This document shows positions 8,417-18,638 of a stretch of DNA of 41,088 nt, one piece after another. The notes under the pieces are model-generated. The model worked only from the letters and a program-made list of their open reading frames with translations. It was not told the DNA's origin and searched no databases. The DNA lies in the NCBI GenBank assembly GCA_021799495.1, contig JAJZAI010000030.1, forward strand, positions 1-41,088, given 5' to 3'. Made by a program: the position numbers and the translations under genes. Source of the stretch: Deltaproteobacteria bacterium. GTDB lineage: Bacteria > Desulfobacterota > Binatia > Binatales > Binataceae. Every line of letters starts with the position of its first letter. The stretch's first letter is position 1.

Positions 8417-8773
8417 ATGGCTACTGGAGACGGAAGACGGCCCGAGCGGGTGGCGGAGATGGTGCTGCGGGAGCTTTCGACCATGCTGCTGCGGGACTTG
8501 CGGGATCCGCGGCTGCGCGGCGTTTCGCTGACTTCGGTCAAGATGGCCGACGATTTGCGCCATGGCCGCGTCCGTTTTTCCCATCTGGAGGGACGCGCCC
8601 ACGCGCCCGACGCGATCAAAGGGTTTCGCAGCGCCGAGGGTTTTATCCGCCGCGGCCTTGGCCGCGTGCTGGGTCTGCGCTACACGCCCGATTTCGAATT
8701 CGAATTCGACCCGGGGCTGGAAAGCGCCGCGCGGGTGGACGAGCTGCTGCGCGAAACCCGGCCGCGCGAATAA
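8417..8773 (+). CDS. Ribosome-binding factor A
   Basis: RbfA (118 residues) is a KH-fold factor needed for late 30S assembly and 16S 5' end maturation. The sequence has the family features RRPERVAEMVLRELSTML at the N terminus, LRDPRLRGVSLTSVKMADDLRHGRVRF in the middle and the LGRVLGLRYTPDFEFEFD strand with the following SAARVDELL helix near the C terminus. Two ATG codons, at 8405 and 8417, lie four codons apart; I chose the second by comparison with the family. Neither has a clear Shine-Dalgarno. A TAATAT -10-like hexamer at 8401-8406 would give a very short leader. Confidence 0.9.
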   Translation: MATGDGRRPERVAEMVLRELSTMLLRDLRDPRLRGVSLTSVKMADDLRHGRVRFSHLEGRAHAPDAIKGFRSAEGFIRRGLGRVLGLRYTPDFEFEFDPGLESAARVDELLRETRPRE

Positions 8774-8854
8774 ACTCCGCGCGAAGCGGGTTCCGCGGCG
8801 CGCGCCGGCGCGCTTAGCGCCGCCGTCCCAATCGGCTATTCTTGGCGGTTCGCC

Positions 8855-9739
8855 ATGAATGGAATAATCGTAATCGACAAACCGGCCGGAGCGTCTTCGG
8901 CCGAAGTGGTGCGGCTGGTGAAAGCGCGGGTCAAGCCGGCCCGCGTCGGCCATCTCGGCACGCTCGATCCGTTCGCGACCGGCGTGCTGCCGATTCTGAT
9001 CGGCGAGGCGACCAAGCTCGCGCCGTTTCTGCACGAAGGCGAAAAGCATTATACCGGCGCGATCGCGCTGGGCGCGGAGACCGACACGCTCGATCCGACC
9101 GGCGAAGTCACGCGCATCGCGCCGGTTCCTTCGATCCAGCCCGCGGCGCTGGACGAAATCGCGAAGAAATTTCACGGCGAAATCGAACAGACCCCTCCAG
9201 TTTATTCCGCGATCAAGCGCGCCGGCGTGCCGCTTTACAAACTGGCGCGCCGGGGCGGGGAAGTCGCGCCGCCGCCGCCTCGAAAGGTCGCGATCGCGCG
9301 CCTTGAATTGGCGATAGCCGCGCCGGATCGGTTGCGATTCGACCTTGTTTGCTCGCCCGGAACCTACGTTCGGGCGCTCGCGCGCGATATTGGCGCGGCG
9401 CTGGGCACGGCCGCGCATCTGGCGGAACTGCGGCGCCTGGGCAGCGGCCGGTTTTCGCTCGCGATAGCGCGTCCGCTGGCGGAGGCTCTTGCCGACCTCG
9501 AACAGGGGCGCGATGCGGGATCGATCGCGATGCGCGCGGCGCTCGGCGATTTGCCCGAGGCGCGCGCCGACGCCGCGATCGAAAAGCGGCTGCGCCACGG
9601 CGATTCGCGCGCGCTCGACGGTCTCGCGCCGCCGCACGCCAGATATTTCAAAGTGGTCGCCGATGGCCGGCTGATCGCGATCGCCGAGGCGACCTCGCGC
9701 GTCACCGCCGTGATCGTGCGGATCTTCGCCGAAGAATAG
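8855..9739 (+). CDS. tRNA pseudouridine(55) synthase TruB
   Basis: TruB (294 residues) converts U55 of the tRNA T-loop to pseudouridine. The opening GIIVIDKPAGASSAEVV and the catalytic motif GHLGTLDPFATGVLPI, with nucleophilic Asp38, are unmistakable. YSAIKRAGVPLYKLAR and the CSPGTYVRALARDIG segment complete the catalytic core. The C-terminal 60-80 residues form the RNA-binding tail, ending in a divergent PUA-like region. The gene follows rbfA as in most bacteria. A TATTCT at 8837-8842 could serve as a -10. There is no nrnA-type gene between rbfA and truB, which some lineages have. Confidence 0.95.
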   Translation: MNGIIVIDKPAGASSAEVVRLVKARVKPARVGHLGTLDPFATGVLPILIGEATKLAPFLHEGEKHYTGAIALGAETDTLDPTGEVTRIAPVPSIQPAALDEIAKKFHGEIEQTPPVYSAIKRAGVPLYKLARRGGEVAPPPPRKVAIARLELAIAAPDRLRFDLVCSPGTYVRALARDIGAALGTAAHLAELRRLGSGRFSLAIARPLAEALADLEQGRDAGSIAMRAALGDLPEARADAAIEKRLRHGDSRALDGLAPPHARYFKVVADGRLIAIAEATSRVTAVIVRIFAEE

Positions 9740-9755
9740 GCCGGACGCGCGCGGT

Positions 9756-9785
9756 TTGACAGCCAAAATCCCGCGGTGCTAGCCA
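9756..9785 (+). promoter_or_regulatory. Promoter of the NIPSNAP-like gene
   Basis: A perfect TTGACA at 9756-9761 is followed after 18 bases by TAGCCA (9780-9785), which is preceded by TGC and so makes TGCTAGCCA. The -35 is consensus; the -10 is weak but carries the extended TG. The following GGAGGG Shine-Dalgarno at 9793-9798 belongs to the gene at 9807. Confidence 0.5.
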
Positions 9786-9806
9786 AAGTCGCGGAGGGCG
9801 CGAAAA

Positions 9807-10097
9807 ATGGTTTACGTCCAGGCTTCGATCAAACTCCGGCCGGGGAAACTACAGGATTTCGTGGCGTTGCTGAATGAGTTGGCTCCGGTTCTCGCCAGGC
9901 ACGGCTGGAAGCTGCAAGGCAGCTACGCCAGCGTGATCGGCCGCGTCAACACCGTCACGGACCTGTGGGAAGTTACCGATCCGAACGCGGTCGGGGCTTT
10001 GATGGGAAGCGCCGATCTGCAGAAATACAGCCCCAGGATTGCCGAGATTATCGAGGACGAAGTTCTCACGGTCATGACTAAGCTGCCGATCGGCTGA
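9807..10097 (+). CDS. NIPSNAP-like small protein
   Basis: A 96-residue protein with one ferredoxin-like alpha-beta (dimeric barrel) domain. The pattern VQASIKLRPGKLQDFVALL, then HGWKLQGSYASVIGRVNTVTDLWEV resembles the NIPSNAP domain, in which the GR-N-V-LWEY-like block is conserved. NIPSNAP proteins have no firmly assigned enzymatic role; related folds act as monooxygenases or stress proteins. A GGAGGG Shine-Dalgarno lies eight bases before the ATG and a TTGACA promoter lies upstream. It is therefore an independent unit inserted between truB and rpsO, which are usually adjacent. Confidence 0.65.
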   Translation: MVYVQASIKLRPGKLQDFVALLNELAPVLARHGWKLQGSYASVIGRVNTVTDLWEVTDPNAVGALMGSADLQKYSPRIAEIIEDEVLTVMTKLPIG

Positions 10098-10289
10098 CAC
10101 TCAACACAGTATCGCGATCGGTCTCGTGGCGGCCTCAAGCGCGGCTGGAAAGCCCATTGCGAATGGCAACGGCGACCAGTGGATCGCCTAGCGCGCAATG
10201 TTTTGCATAATGCGAAACAGCGATGCGAGATCTAGAATTGCGCATTAGATAGCGCGTCGGCTCCCCATCGGACATTTGGGAAGGCCCGC

Positions 10290-10318
10290 TTTACCGGGCG
10301 GAATGGCTCTGGTATGCT
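10290..10318 (+). promoter_or_regulatory. rpsO promoter
   Basis: TTTACC (10290-10295) and TATGCT (10313-10318) are spaced by 17 bases, and TGG before the -10 gives TGGTATGCT. The -35 lies inside an inverted repeat, GCCCG (10284-10288) with CGGGC (10295-10299), which may be chance or an operator. The predicted start near 10325 gives a leader of about 35 bases containing purine-rich AAGGAAAAAGGGAAAG before the rpsO ATG. Confidence 0.6.
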
Positions 10319-10359
10319 TTGCGGATAAATCAAGGAAAAAGGGAAAGAAAGTAAGCCTG

Positions 10360-10629
10360 ATGCCCCTCGAGGCCACCCGTAAACGGGAAATAATCGGCGT
10401 CAACGCCCTGAAACCCAACGACACTGGCTCGTCCGAAGTTCAGATTGCGATCTTCAGCGCGCGTATCGAACAGCTCACAGAGCATCTGAAGACCCACGCG
10501 AAGGACCATCACTCGCGCCGTGGTCTGCTCCGTCTGGTGGGCAAGCGGCGGCGGTTGCTCGATTACCTGCACTCGCGGGATTACGACCGATACAAAGGTC
10601 TGATCGACCGGCTCGGAATCCGGCGTTAA
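10360..10629 (+). CDS. 30S ribosomal protein S15
   Basis: S15 (89 residues, the family length) binds the central domain of 16S rRNA early in 30S assembly. The family signature runs from [16 protein letters not shown] through [19 protein letters not shown] to [19 protein letters not shown] longer open frame begins at 10276 but crosses the promoter, so the ATG at 10360 is the true start. The gene precedes pnp as in most bacteria. S15 feeds back on its own mRNA in several species; the leader here is too short to judge. A perfect hairpin overlaps its stop codon. Confidence 0.97.
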   Translation: MPLEATRKREIIGVNALKPNDTGSSEVQIAIFSARIEQLTEHLKTHAKDHHSRRGLLRLVGKRRRLLDYLHSRDYDRYKGLIDRLGIRR

Positions 10630-10637
10630 GCCGGATT
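10617..10637 (+). promoter_or_regulatory. Hairpin across the rpsO stop codon
   Basis: AATCCGGC (10617-10624) is perfectly complementary to GCCGGATT (10630-10637) around the five-base loop GTTAA, which contains the rpsO stop. There is no T tract after it, so it is unlikely to be a strong intrinsic terminator. In Escherichia coli the rpsO-pnp junction holds a terminator and RNase processing sites; an analogous processing or partial termination element here is inference. Confidence 0.45.
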
Positions 10638-10759
10638 GTGAGCGCCCGCCGACGCCGTACGCGGCGGCCGGCTGAAGCCCGTGGCGGGGCAAATCAGGCG
10701 ACCAAGGGTTGCGCGGCTGGTCCGCGAAATCAAAGCCCCTCTCCCTCAAGCAGGATCCG

Positions 10760-12862
<2,103 letters not shown>

Positions 12863-12875
12863 GGCCGGCGCGAAG

Positions 12876-14138
12876 ATGGTTCGCAAGAGCGTATTGCCCA
12901 ACGGCGTGCGGGTGATGACCGAGGCGATGCCGCAGGTGGTGTCGGCCACGATCGGCATCTGGGTCGAAAACGGTTCCCGCTACGAAGGGCCGGGCGAAAG
13001 CGGCGTTTCGCACTTTATCGAGCATCTGCTCTTCAAAGGCACGAAAAAGCGCACCGCCGCCCAAATCGCGGAAACTTTCGATTCGGTCGGCGGCGTGCTC
13101 AACGCATTCACCGGCAAGGAATATACCTGCTACTACGCCAAGGTGCTCGGTGAAGACCTGGCGATGGCGACCGAGGTGCTGGCGGATCTGTTCCTGGAAT
13201 CGGTCTTCGACCCCGCCGAAATCGATCGCGAGCGGCAGGTCGTGTTGCAGGAAATCTCGCAGGCTGAAGACACGCCCGACGATTTCATACACGACCTGTT
13301 CAATCTTCATTTCTGGGAAGGCCATCCGCTGTCCCTGCCGATTTTCGGCTCGGTCGAATCGGTCAACGCGATTGATCGCGATTTGCTGGTCGATTTCATG
13401 GCCGCGCGCTATCGCGCCGGGCGCGTCTTTATCGCGGCCGCCGGCGCGGTCGATCATGACCGGCTGGCCGCCGACTGCGCCCGGCTCTTCAGCGGCATCG
13501 AGGGCGACGGCCGGGGCGAACCGATCGCGCCGCCGCGCGAGCGGGTGGTCGTGCTCAATTATCGCAAGGAACTGGAACAGGCGCATCTGTGCGTCGGCGG
13601 CCCCGGCGTGAGCCAGACTTCGCCGTCGCGTTACGCCGCGTATGTGATGAACACCGCGCTTGGCGGCGGAATGTCGTCGCGGCTGTTTCAGGAAGTGCGC
13701 GAAAAACGCGGCCGCGTCTATACGATTTACTCGTTCCTGTCGGCGTTCATCGATTGCGGTTATTTCGGAATCTATGCGGGCACCAACCCCGAGTGGATCG
13801 AAGAGGTGATCGAGGTCACGCTCGGCGAGATTCGCAAGGTGGTGCGCGAAGGCCTTAAGCCCGCCGAACTGGAACGCGCCAAGAGCCAGCTCAAAGGCAA
13901 CATGCTGCTGGGCATGGAATCCACCGACAGCCGGATGAACCGGCTCGCGCGCAACGAAATCTACTTCCGCCGGGATATTCCGCTCGAAGAGGTCGCGCGC
14001 GAGATCGAAAGCGTGACCAACGATCGGGTGGTCGAGCTCGCCGCGCAGTGCTTCCGCCCCGATCGGATGGGGATGGTCATGCTCGGCGACCTGAAGGGTC
14101 GCGAACTCGACAGTCAGGTCTGGGCGCCGCTCAATTGA
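12876..14138 (+). CDS. M16 family zinc peptidase (processing peptidase-like)
   Basis: This 420-residue protein is a pitrilysin/M16 metallopeptidase of the short, mitochondrial-processing-peptidase-like type. The inverted zinc motif HxxEH is intact (HFIEHLLFKGT: His46, Glu49, His50). The third ligand glutamate lies in the QVVLQEISQAEDTPDD helix. The second half contains the conserved LGGGMSSRLFQEVREKRGRVYTI block that shapes the substrate cavity. A gene of this type after pnp and before dut is a recurrent order in many bacteria. The natural substrate is unknown. It shares the pnp transcript by spacing and converges on the beta-helix gene 20 bases beyond its stop. Confidence 0.92.
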   Translation: MVRKSVLPNGVRVMTEAMPQVVSATIGIWVENGSRYEGPGESGVSHFIEHLLFKGTKKRTAAQIAETFDSVGGVLNAFTGKEYTCYYAKVLGEDLAMATEVLADLFLESVFDPAEIDRERQVVLQEISQAEDTPDDFIHDLFNLHFWEGHPLSLPIFGSVESVNAIDRDLLVDFMAARYRAGRVFIAAAGAVDHDRLAADCARLFSGIEGDGRGEPIAPPRERVVVLNYRKELEQAHLCVGGPGVSQTSPSRYAAYVMNTALGGGMSSRLFQEVREKRGRVYTIYSFLSAFIDCGYFGIYAGTNPEWIEEVIEVTLGEIRKVVREGLKPAELERAKSQLKGNMLLGMESTDSRMNRLARNEIYFRRDIPLEEVAREIESVTNDRVVELAAQCFRPDRMGMVMLGDLKGRELDSQVWAPLN

Positions 14139-14158
14139 GCGGCGTCGCGGGCGATTCC

Positions 14159-14755
14159 CTATTCCGGAGATCCGTTCACGAGATTGTGTCCAAGGCTCGT
14201 GCCGCCGGCGATCCCGCTGACATTGCCATTCAGGACATTGTTCTGGAAGCCGCTTGTGCTATCCGACAAGCTGATGCCCGCGCCGCCGTTGTCGGCGATG
14301 ACGTTGCCGGAGATTAGGCATCCGCTTGCGCAATCGACGCCGTCGCCGCTGTTGCCGACGATGTGCATGCCGGAAACCTCGCTGTTCGGGCCGAGGTTGA
14401 CCGCCGCGCCGGCGATTCCGGTAATAGTGCCGCCGACCACGGTGACGTTGGCGACGCCCGGATTCGCGAGAATGCCGAAGCTTGTTGTTCCGGAACTACC
14501 CGGCCCGATAATTGAATAGCCGTTCAGATTGAGCAATACGTTGGAAGCTTTAACCAGCACCACGGGTCCGGTGGTCAAGACGCTGACCAGATTGTTCCGC
14601 AGGTAATAGCTGCCGGGCTTGGAGATGAAGAGGGTTTTCTTCGTGCCGACCAGGGCCAGCGGCGCGCCAGATTCTCCGGCGGCGCCGCCGGACGCGAAAA
14701 ACGCGATCGCCGCGACGATCAACCCGCCGGCGACCGCGTGCTTTATACGCAGCAT
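14159..14755 (-). CDS. Secreted right-handed beta-helix protein
   Basis: A 198-residue protein with an N-terminal Sec signal ([20 protein letters not shown], ending near ASGGAAG at residue 27). A beta-helix repeat region follows: short strands with Asn and Gly turns such as [51 protein letters not shown] and [15 protein letters not shown]. These repeats match the parallel beta-helix (PbH1/NosD-like) pattern of about 22 residues per rung. Two cysteines (VDCASGC) could form a disulfide outside the cytoplasm. The start was chosen because GGGAGGA lies eight bases upstream (14764-14770 on the other strand). No catalytic residues can be assigned. It is divergent from dut and convergent with the M16 gene. 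Confidence 0.75.
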   Translation of the reverse strand: MLRIKHAVAGGLIVAAIAFFASGGAAGESGAPLALVGTKKTLFISKPGSYYLRNNLVSVLTTGPVVLVKASNVLLNLNGYSIIGPGSSGTTSFGILANPGVANVTVVGGTITGIAGAAVNLGPNSEVSGMHIVGNSGDGVDCASGCLISGNVIADNGGAGISLSDSTSGFQNNVLNGNVSGIAGGTSLGHNLVNGSPE

Positions 14756-14890
14756 TGAAATGATCCTCCCTCGGCAGCGTTCCGTTGCTCGCGCGTTCAT
14801 CAACGAGCACGAAAACGCACGTATAGCATTAAATTATCGTTCGCCAGATCGCAAAACGCCGAAGCGAATGATCGGCGGCGGGGTTGATGA

Positions 14891-14896
14891 TAAAAT
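14891..14896 (+). promoter_or_regulatory. -10 box upstream of dut
   Basis: TAAAAT preceded by TGA gives TGATAAAAT. No good -35 is visible. The inferred start near 14903 would leave a short leader carrying GGAG (14910-14913) eight bases before the TTG chosen as dut start. It lies in the divergent spacer between the beta-helix gene and dut. Confidence 0.4.
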
Positions 14897-14921
14897 AGAC
14901 TCGCTGCGCGGAGCCCGTCGC

Positions 14922-15389
14922 TTGGATTCCAAGATAGCCGAAATCACGCCGCCACGAGTGAAAGTGACTCGCACGCGGTCCCATCGATGGCCGCTGCCGC
15001 AATATCACAGCGAGCATGCCGCCGGCGCCGATTTGACCGCCGATCTCGATGCGGCGCGGGAACTGCGGCCGCTGGAACGGGCGGCGATTCCGACCGGAAT
15101 CGCGATCGAGCTGCCCGCCGGCTTCGAAGCGCAGGTGCGGCCGCGCAGCGGGCGGGCGCTGAGCGAAGGCCTCGCGCTGGTCAACTCGCCCGGCACGATC
15201 GACGCGGACTATCGCGGTGAAATCCGGGTGATCGTGATCAATCTCGGCGATGCGCCGCTGACGATTCGGCCGGGCGACAGGATCGCGCAGTTGGTGATCG
15301 CGCCGGTCGCGCGCGCGGAATTCGCCGAGAGCGAAGCTCTGGATGGAAGCCGGCGCGGAGATGGCGGTTTCGGCCATACCGGCCGTTGA
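14922..15389 (+). CDS. dUTP diphosphatase
   Basis: The trimeric dUTPase (155 residues with this start) hydrolyses dUTP to dUMP and keeps uracil out of DNA. Its conserved motifs are present: [11 protein letters not shown] (motif 1), [12 protein letters not shown] (motif 2), [19 protein letters not shown] (motif 3), [12 protein letters not shown] (motif 4) and [11 protein letters not shown] at the C terminus (motif 5). The start is uncertain. TTG at 14922 has GGAG at a good distance and follows the TAAAAT box. GTG at 14958 matches the usual family length better but has no Shine-Dalgarno. ATG at 14868 lies before the -10. The stop is 15 bases before purB. Confidence 0.93.
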   Translation: MDSKIAEITPPRVKVTRTRSHRWPLPQYHSEHAAGADLTADLDAARELRPLERAAIPTGIAIELPAGFEAQVRPRSGRALSEGLALVNSPGTIDADYRGEIRVIVINLGDAPLTIRPGDRIAQLVIAPVARAEFAESEALDGSRRGDGGFGHTGR

Positions 15390-15404
15390 ATTTCCGGGCG
15401 GGAG

Positions 15405-16823
15405 ATGAGCGGGAAGAGCAAGGATAATTCGATCGCGGCGCACGAGGCGCTGATGGCGGTGACGCCGATCGACGGCCGCTACCGAGCGCGCACGCGCGCG
15501 CTCGCGCGGTATTTCAGCGAATATGCGCTGATTCGCTACCGGCTGCGGGCTGAGATCGAATGGTATGCCGGGCTTGCGGCGAATCCGTCGTTCGACGCGA
15601 TGCCCCCGCTCGCTCCGGCGACGGCGGAGCGGTTGCGCGATCTGTACCGCGAATTTCCGGTCGGCGACGCGGCGCGCGTCAAGGAACTCGAAGCTGAGAC
15701 GAACCACGACGTCAAGGCGCTCGAATATTATCTCAAGGAAAAATTCGCGGCGATCGATCCGGCCCTGCCGGTCGAGATGATTCATTTCGCCTGCACGTCC
15801 GAGGATATCAGCAACCTCGCGTGGGCGCTGATGCACAAGGAATTCGTCGCGGACGAGCTGCTGCCCGCGCTGGAGAAAATCGCCGCGCGAATCGGCGCGA
15901 TGGCGCGCGAGCATGCGGGCGCGCCGATGCTCGCGCGGACGCACGGCCAGGAAGCGTCGCCGACCACGGTGGGCAAGGAACTGGCGGTATTCGCATACCG
16001 GCTGAACCGCCAGCTTGGCCATCTGCGCCGCCAGGAATATCTGGGCAAGGCCAACGGCGCCGTCGGCAACTTCAACGCGCATCGCGCGGCCGCGCCCGAA
16101 GTCGATTGGATCGAACATTCGCGGCGGTTCGTGGAAGCGCTCGGTTTGACGTGGAATCCCCTGACCACGCAGATCGAAAGCCATGATTTTCTGGCCGAGC
16201 TTTATGACACGGTCGGCCGCGTCAGCGTGATTCTGATCGGCTTCTGCCGCGACGTGTGGGGATACGTGTCGCTCGGTTATTTCGGTCAAAAGACGGTCGC
16301 GGGCGAGGTCGGTTCGTCGGTGATGCCGCACAAGATCAATCCGATCGATTTTGAAAACGCCGAGGGCAATCTCGGTCTCGCGATCGCGATGTTTCAGCAT
16401 CTCGCGGCGAAACTGCCGATTTCGCGCTGGCAGCGCGATCTCAGCGACAGCACGGCGATGCGCGCGATCGGGACGGCGTTCGGCCACGTGATCGTGGCGA
16501 TCGCCTCGCTCGAGCGCGGAATCGGCAAGCTTACGCTTAACCGGGAACGAATCGCCGCCGATTTGGAGCTCGACAAGTCGTGGGAAGTGCTGGCCGAGGG
16601 CGTTCAGACGGTGATGCGGCGTCACGGCCTCGAACGGCCGTACGAGCGGCTCAAGGAGTTGACACGAGGGCGCGCGGCGGGCCGCGAGGCGATTCGCGAA
16701 TTTATCGCGTCGCTGGAGTTGCCGCCGGCGGCGCGCGAAGAACTGCTCGCGCTGGAGCCTAAAACCTATCTCGGATATGCGCGGGAGTTGGCCGAACGGT
16801 TCACGCCCGAGGGCGAAAAGTGA
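15405..16823 (+). CDS. Adenylosuccinate lyase
   Basis: PurB (472 residues) releases fumarate from SAICAR and from adenylosuccinate, acting twice in purine synthesis. It is of the long Escherichia coli type: VTPIDGRYRARTRALARYFSE at the N terminus, ARTHGQEASPTTVGKELA in the middle, and the fumarase-superfamily signature GSSVMPHKINPIDFENAEGN. The catalytic His in TSEDISN/THGQ context and the mobile Ser in SSVMPHK are in place. The ATG abuts GGGAG, which is a poor spacing. It starts the purine gene run and is 164 bases from purC. Confidence 0.96.
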   Translation: MSGKSKDNSIAAHEALMAVTPIDGRYRARTRALARYFSEYALIRYRLRAEIEWYAGLAANPSFDAMPPLAPATAERLRDLYREFPVGDAARVKELEAETNHDVKALEYYLKEKFAAIDPALPVEMIHFACTSEDISNLAWALMHKEFVADELLPALEKIAARIGAMAREHAGAPMLARTHGQEASPTTVGKELAVFAYRLNRQLGHLRRQEYLGKANGAVGNFNAHRAAAPEVDWIEHSRRFVEALGLTWNPLTTQIESHDFLAELYDTVGRVSVILIGFCRDVWGYVSLGYFGQKTVAGEVGSSVMPHKINPIDFENAEGNLGLAIAMFQHLAAKLPISRWQRDLSDSTAMRAIGTAFGHVIVAIASLERGIGKLTLNRERIAADLELDKSWEVLAEGVQTVMRRHGLERPYERLKELTRGRAAGREAIREFIASLELPPAAREELLALEPKTYLGYARELAERFTPEGEK

Positions 16824-16943
16824 ATTTTGACGCGCGCGGACGGCTTGTGCACAGGGCCGATCGCCGCGGCCGGTTTGTGGATATCGATCGCGGCGCGGGA
16901 GAATTGATGCGGCGCTCCGGTTTTCCCGTGCGCGCCGCCGCAG

Positions 16944-16949
16944 TAAAAT
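16944..16949 (+). promoter_or_regulatory. -10 box upstream of purC
   Basis: TAAAAT lies 38 bases before the purC GTG, in the only sizeable gap (164 bases) of the purine operon. TTTTCC at 16921-16926 stands 17 bases upstream and could be a poor -35. The gap also holds two DnaA-box-like 9-mers (see findings). A separate promoter for purC-S-Q-L-F is plausible. Confidence 0.4.
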
Positions 16950-16987
16950 CCTGATTACGCAAACTTAACCATACCAAGGTGACGAGC

Positions 16988-17704
16988 GTGAACGACATTC
17001 CAGACAAGCGCGAAATGTTTTACGAGGGCAAGGCGAAGAAGCTCTATGCGACTTCCAATCCGGATTTGGTGATCGCCTATTTCAAGGACGACGCCACGGC
17101 CTTCAACGCCAAGAAAAAAGGCACGATCGAAGACAAGGGCGTGATCAACAACCGCATGTCCGAGTTGTTCTTCACGCTGCTCGAGCGCGAGGGCGTGAAG
17201 ACCCATTTCGTGCGCCGCATCAACGACCGCGAAATGCTCTGCAAGCGGCTCGAAATCGTGCCGGCCGAGACCGTCGTGCGCAATATCGTGGCGGGTTCGA
17301 TGGCGAAGCGGCTCGGCCGCGAAGAGGGCGAGACGCTGCCGTTTCCGATCGTCGAGTTCTACTACAAATCCGACCCGCTCGACGATCCGCTGATCCTGCC
17401 CGAGCATGCGATCGCATTCGGATGGGCGACCGAGGCGGAACTGCGCGCGATTCGGGAAAGCGCGCTCAAGGTGAACCGCGTGCTGAGCGATTTTCTCGAC
17501 CAGCGCGGCGTGATCCTGGTCGATTTCAAGCTCGAATTCGGCCGCCACAAGGGTGAAATCCTGCTCGGCGACGAAATTTGCCCCGACACCTGCCGCTTCT
17601 GGGACAAGGCCACCCGCAAGAAGCTCGACAAAGACCGCTTCCGCCGCGACCTCGGCGACGTCGAAGGCGCTTATCAGGAGATGCTGCGGCGGGTGGAGAA
17701 TTAG
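16988..17704 (+). CDS. Phosphoribosylaminoimidazole-succinocarboxamide synthase
   Basis: PurC (238 residues) joins CAIR and aspartate to give SAICAR with ATP hydrolysis. The sequence has the family segments YEGKAKKLYATSNPDLVIAYFKDDATAFN, EIVPAETVVRNIVAGSMAKR and VDFKLEFGRHKGEILLGDEI. Two GTG codons are possible. The one at 16988 has AAGGTGA (16976-16982) five bases upstream. For the GTG at 16979 that element would overlap the start codon itself, so the second is preferred. The stop lies two bases before the purS start. Confidence 0.96.
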   Translation: MNDIPDKREMFYEGKAKKLYATSNPDLVIAYFKDDATAFNAKKKGTIEDKGVINNRMSELFFTLLEREGVKTHFVRRINDREMLCKRLEIVPAETVVRNIVAGSMAKRLGREEGETLPFPIVEFYYKSDPLDDPLILPEHAIAFGWATEAELRAIRESALKVNRVLSDFLDQRGVILVDFKLEFGRHKGEILLGDEICPDTCRFWDKATRKKLDKDRFRRDLGDVEGAYQEMLRRVEN

Positions 17705-17706
17705 AT

Positions 17707-17952
17707 TTGCGCGCGAAGGTTTTCGTCACGCCGCGCAAGGGAATCCTCGATCCGCAGGGCCGCGCGGTCGAGGGCGCGCTGAAAAGCCTCGGCTTCGGCG
17801 CGGTCGGCGACGTTCGCGTCGGACGCTTCGTCACGCTCGAGATCGACGCGCCGTCGCGCGCCGAGGCCGAGTCGGCCGTCCGCCAGATCTGCGAGCGGCT
17901 GCTGGCGAATCCCAATATCGAGGACTTCAGCTTCGAGGTTGACCCCGGATGA
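17707..17952 (+). CDS. FGAM synthase subunit PurS
   Basis: PurS (81 residues) is the small bridging subunit of the three-part formylglycinamidine ribonucleotide synthase, working with PurQ and PurL. It has the family opening RAKVFVTPRKGILDPQGRAVE, the LGFGAVGDVRVGRFVTLEID core and a C-terminal ANPNIEDFSFEVD strand. The start is a TTG just after the purC stop, with GGTGGAG ending eight bases upstream. No ATG or GTG in frame would keep the conserved first strand. Its stop overlaps the purQ start by four bases (ATGA). Confidence 0.93.
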   Translation: MRAKVFVTPRKGILDPQGRAVEGALKSLGFGAVGDVRVGRFVTLEIDAPSRAEAESAVRQICERLLANPNIEDFSFEVDPG

Positions 17953-18638
17953 AGTGGGGCGTGGTCAGCTTTCCCGGCTCGCTCGACGATCGCGACGCGC
18001 TCTGGGCGCTGCGCGACGTCCTCGGGCAGGACGCCGCGCTTCTTTGGCACAAGGACGAAGCGCTCGGCGGCGCCGAATGCGTCGTGCTGCCGGGCGGATT
18101 CAGCTACGGCGACTATCTGCGCTGCGGCGCGATCGCGCGCTTCTCGCCGATCATGAAATCGGTCGCGAGCTTCGCCGCCGACGGCGGGCTTGTGCTGGGC
18201 ATCTGCAACGGCTTCCAGATTCTCTGCGAGGCGCATCTGCTGCCCGGCGCCCTGACGCGCAACCGCTCGCTCGCCTTCGTCTGCGACTTCGTCAACCTGC
18301 GCGTCGAAAACGCGGCGACTCCCTTCACCCGCGCCGCGCATCGGGGCGAGATGCTGCGCTTGCCGATCAAGCACGGCGAGGGATGCTACGTCGCGCCCGA
18401 GGACGAATTGCGCCAGCTCGAAGAGCGCGGCCAAATCCTGCTGCGCTACGTCGATGAGCGCGGCGAGGCGGCCGACGCCGCCAATCCGAACGGCTCGATG
18501 CGCTCGATCGCGGGCGTCGCCAACGATCGTTTCAACGTTTTCGGCCTGATGCCGCATCCGGAACACGCCGTCGAAGCGATGCTCGGCGGCGTCGCCGGCC
18601 GGAAAATTTTCGAGTCGATCGCGGGAGCGGCGCGATGA
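17949..18638 (+). CDS. FGAM synthase glutaminase subunit PurQ
   Basis: PurQ (229 residues) is the class I glutamine amidotransferase that supplies ammonia to PurL. The nucleophile lies in the [10 protein letters not shown] motif, and the His-Glu pair is in [10 protein letters not shown] near the C terminus. [18 protein letters not shown] is the conserved oxyanion region. The size fits the small, separate PurQ that works with PurS rather than the fused large PurL. ATGA overlaps link it to both purS and purL, indicating coupled translation. Confidence 0.96.
   Translation: MKWGVVSFPGSLDDRDALWALRDVLGQDAALLWHKDEALGGAECVVLPGGFSYGDYLRCGAIARFSPIMKSVASFAADGGLVLGICNGFQILCEAHLLPGALTRNRSLAFVCDFVNLRVENAATPFTRAAHRGEMLRLPIKHGEGCYVAPEDELRQLEERGQILLRYVDERGEAADAANPNGSMRSIAGVANDRFNVFGLMPHPEHAVEAMLGGVAGRKIFESIAGAAR

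Noticed and set aside
10284-10299. GCCCG/CGGGC inverted repeat over the rpsO -35 as an operator
   Set aside because: Five-base arms of pure GC are frequent by chance in this DNA; not enough to claim a regulator site.
14829-16625. 598-codon minus-strand open frame opposite dut and purB
   Set aside because: No family resemblance; both plus-strand genes are certain.
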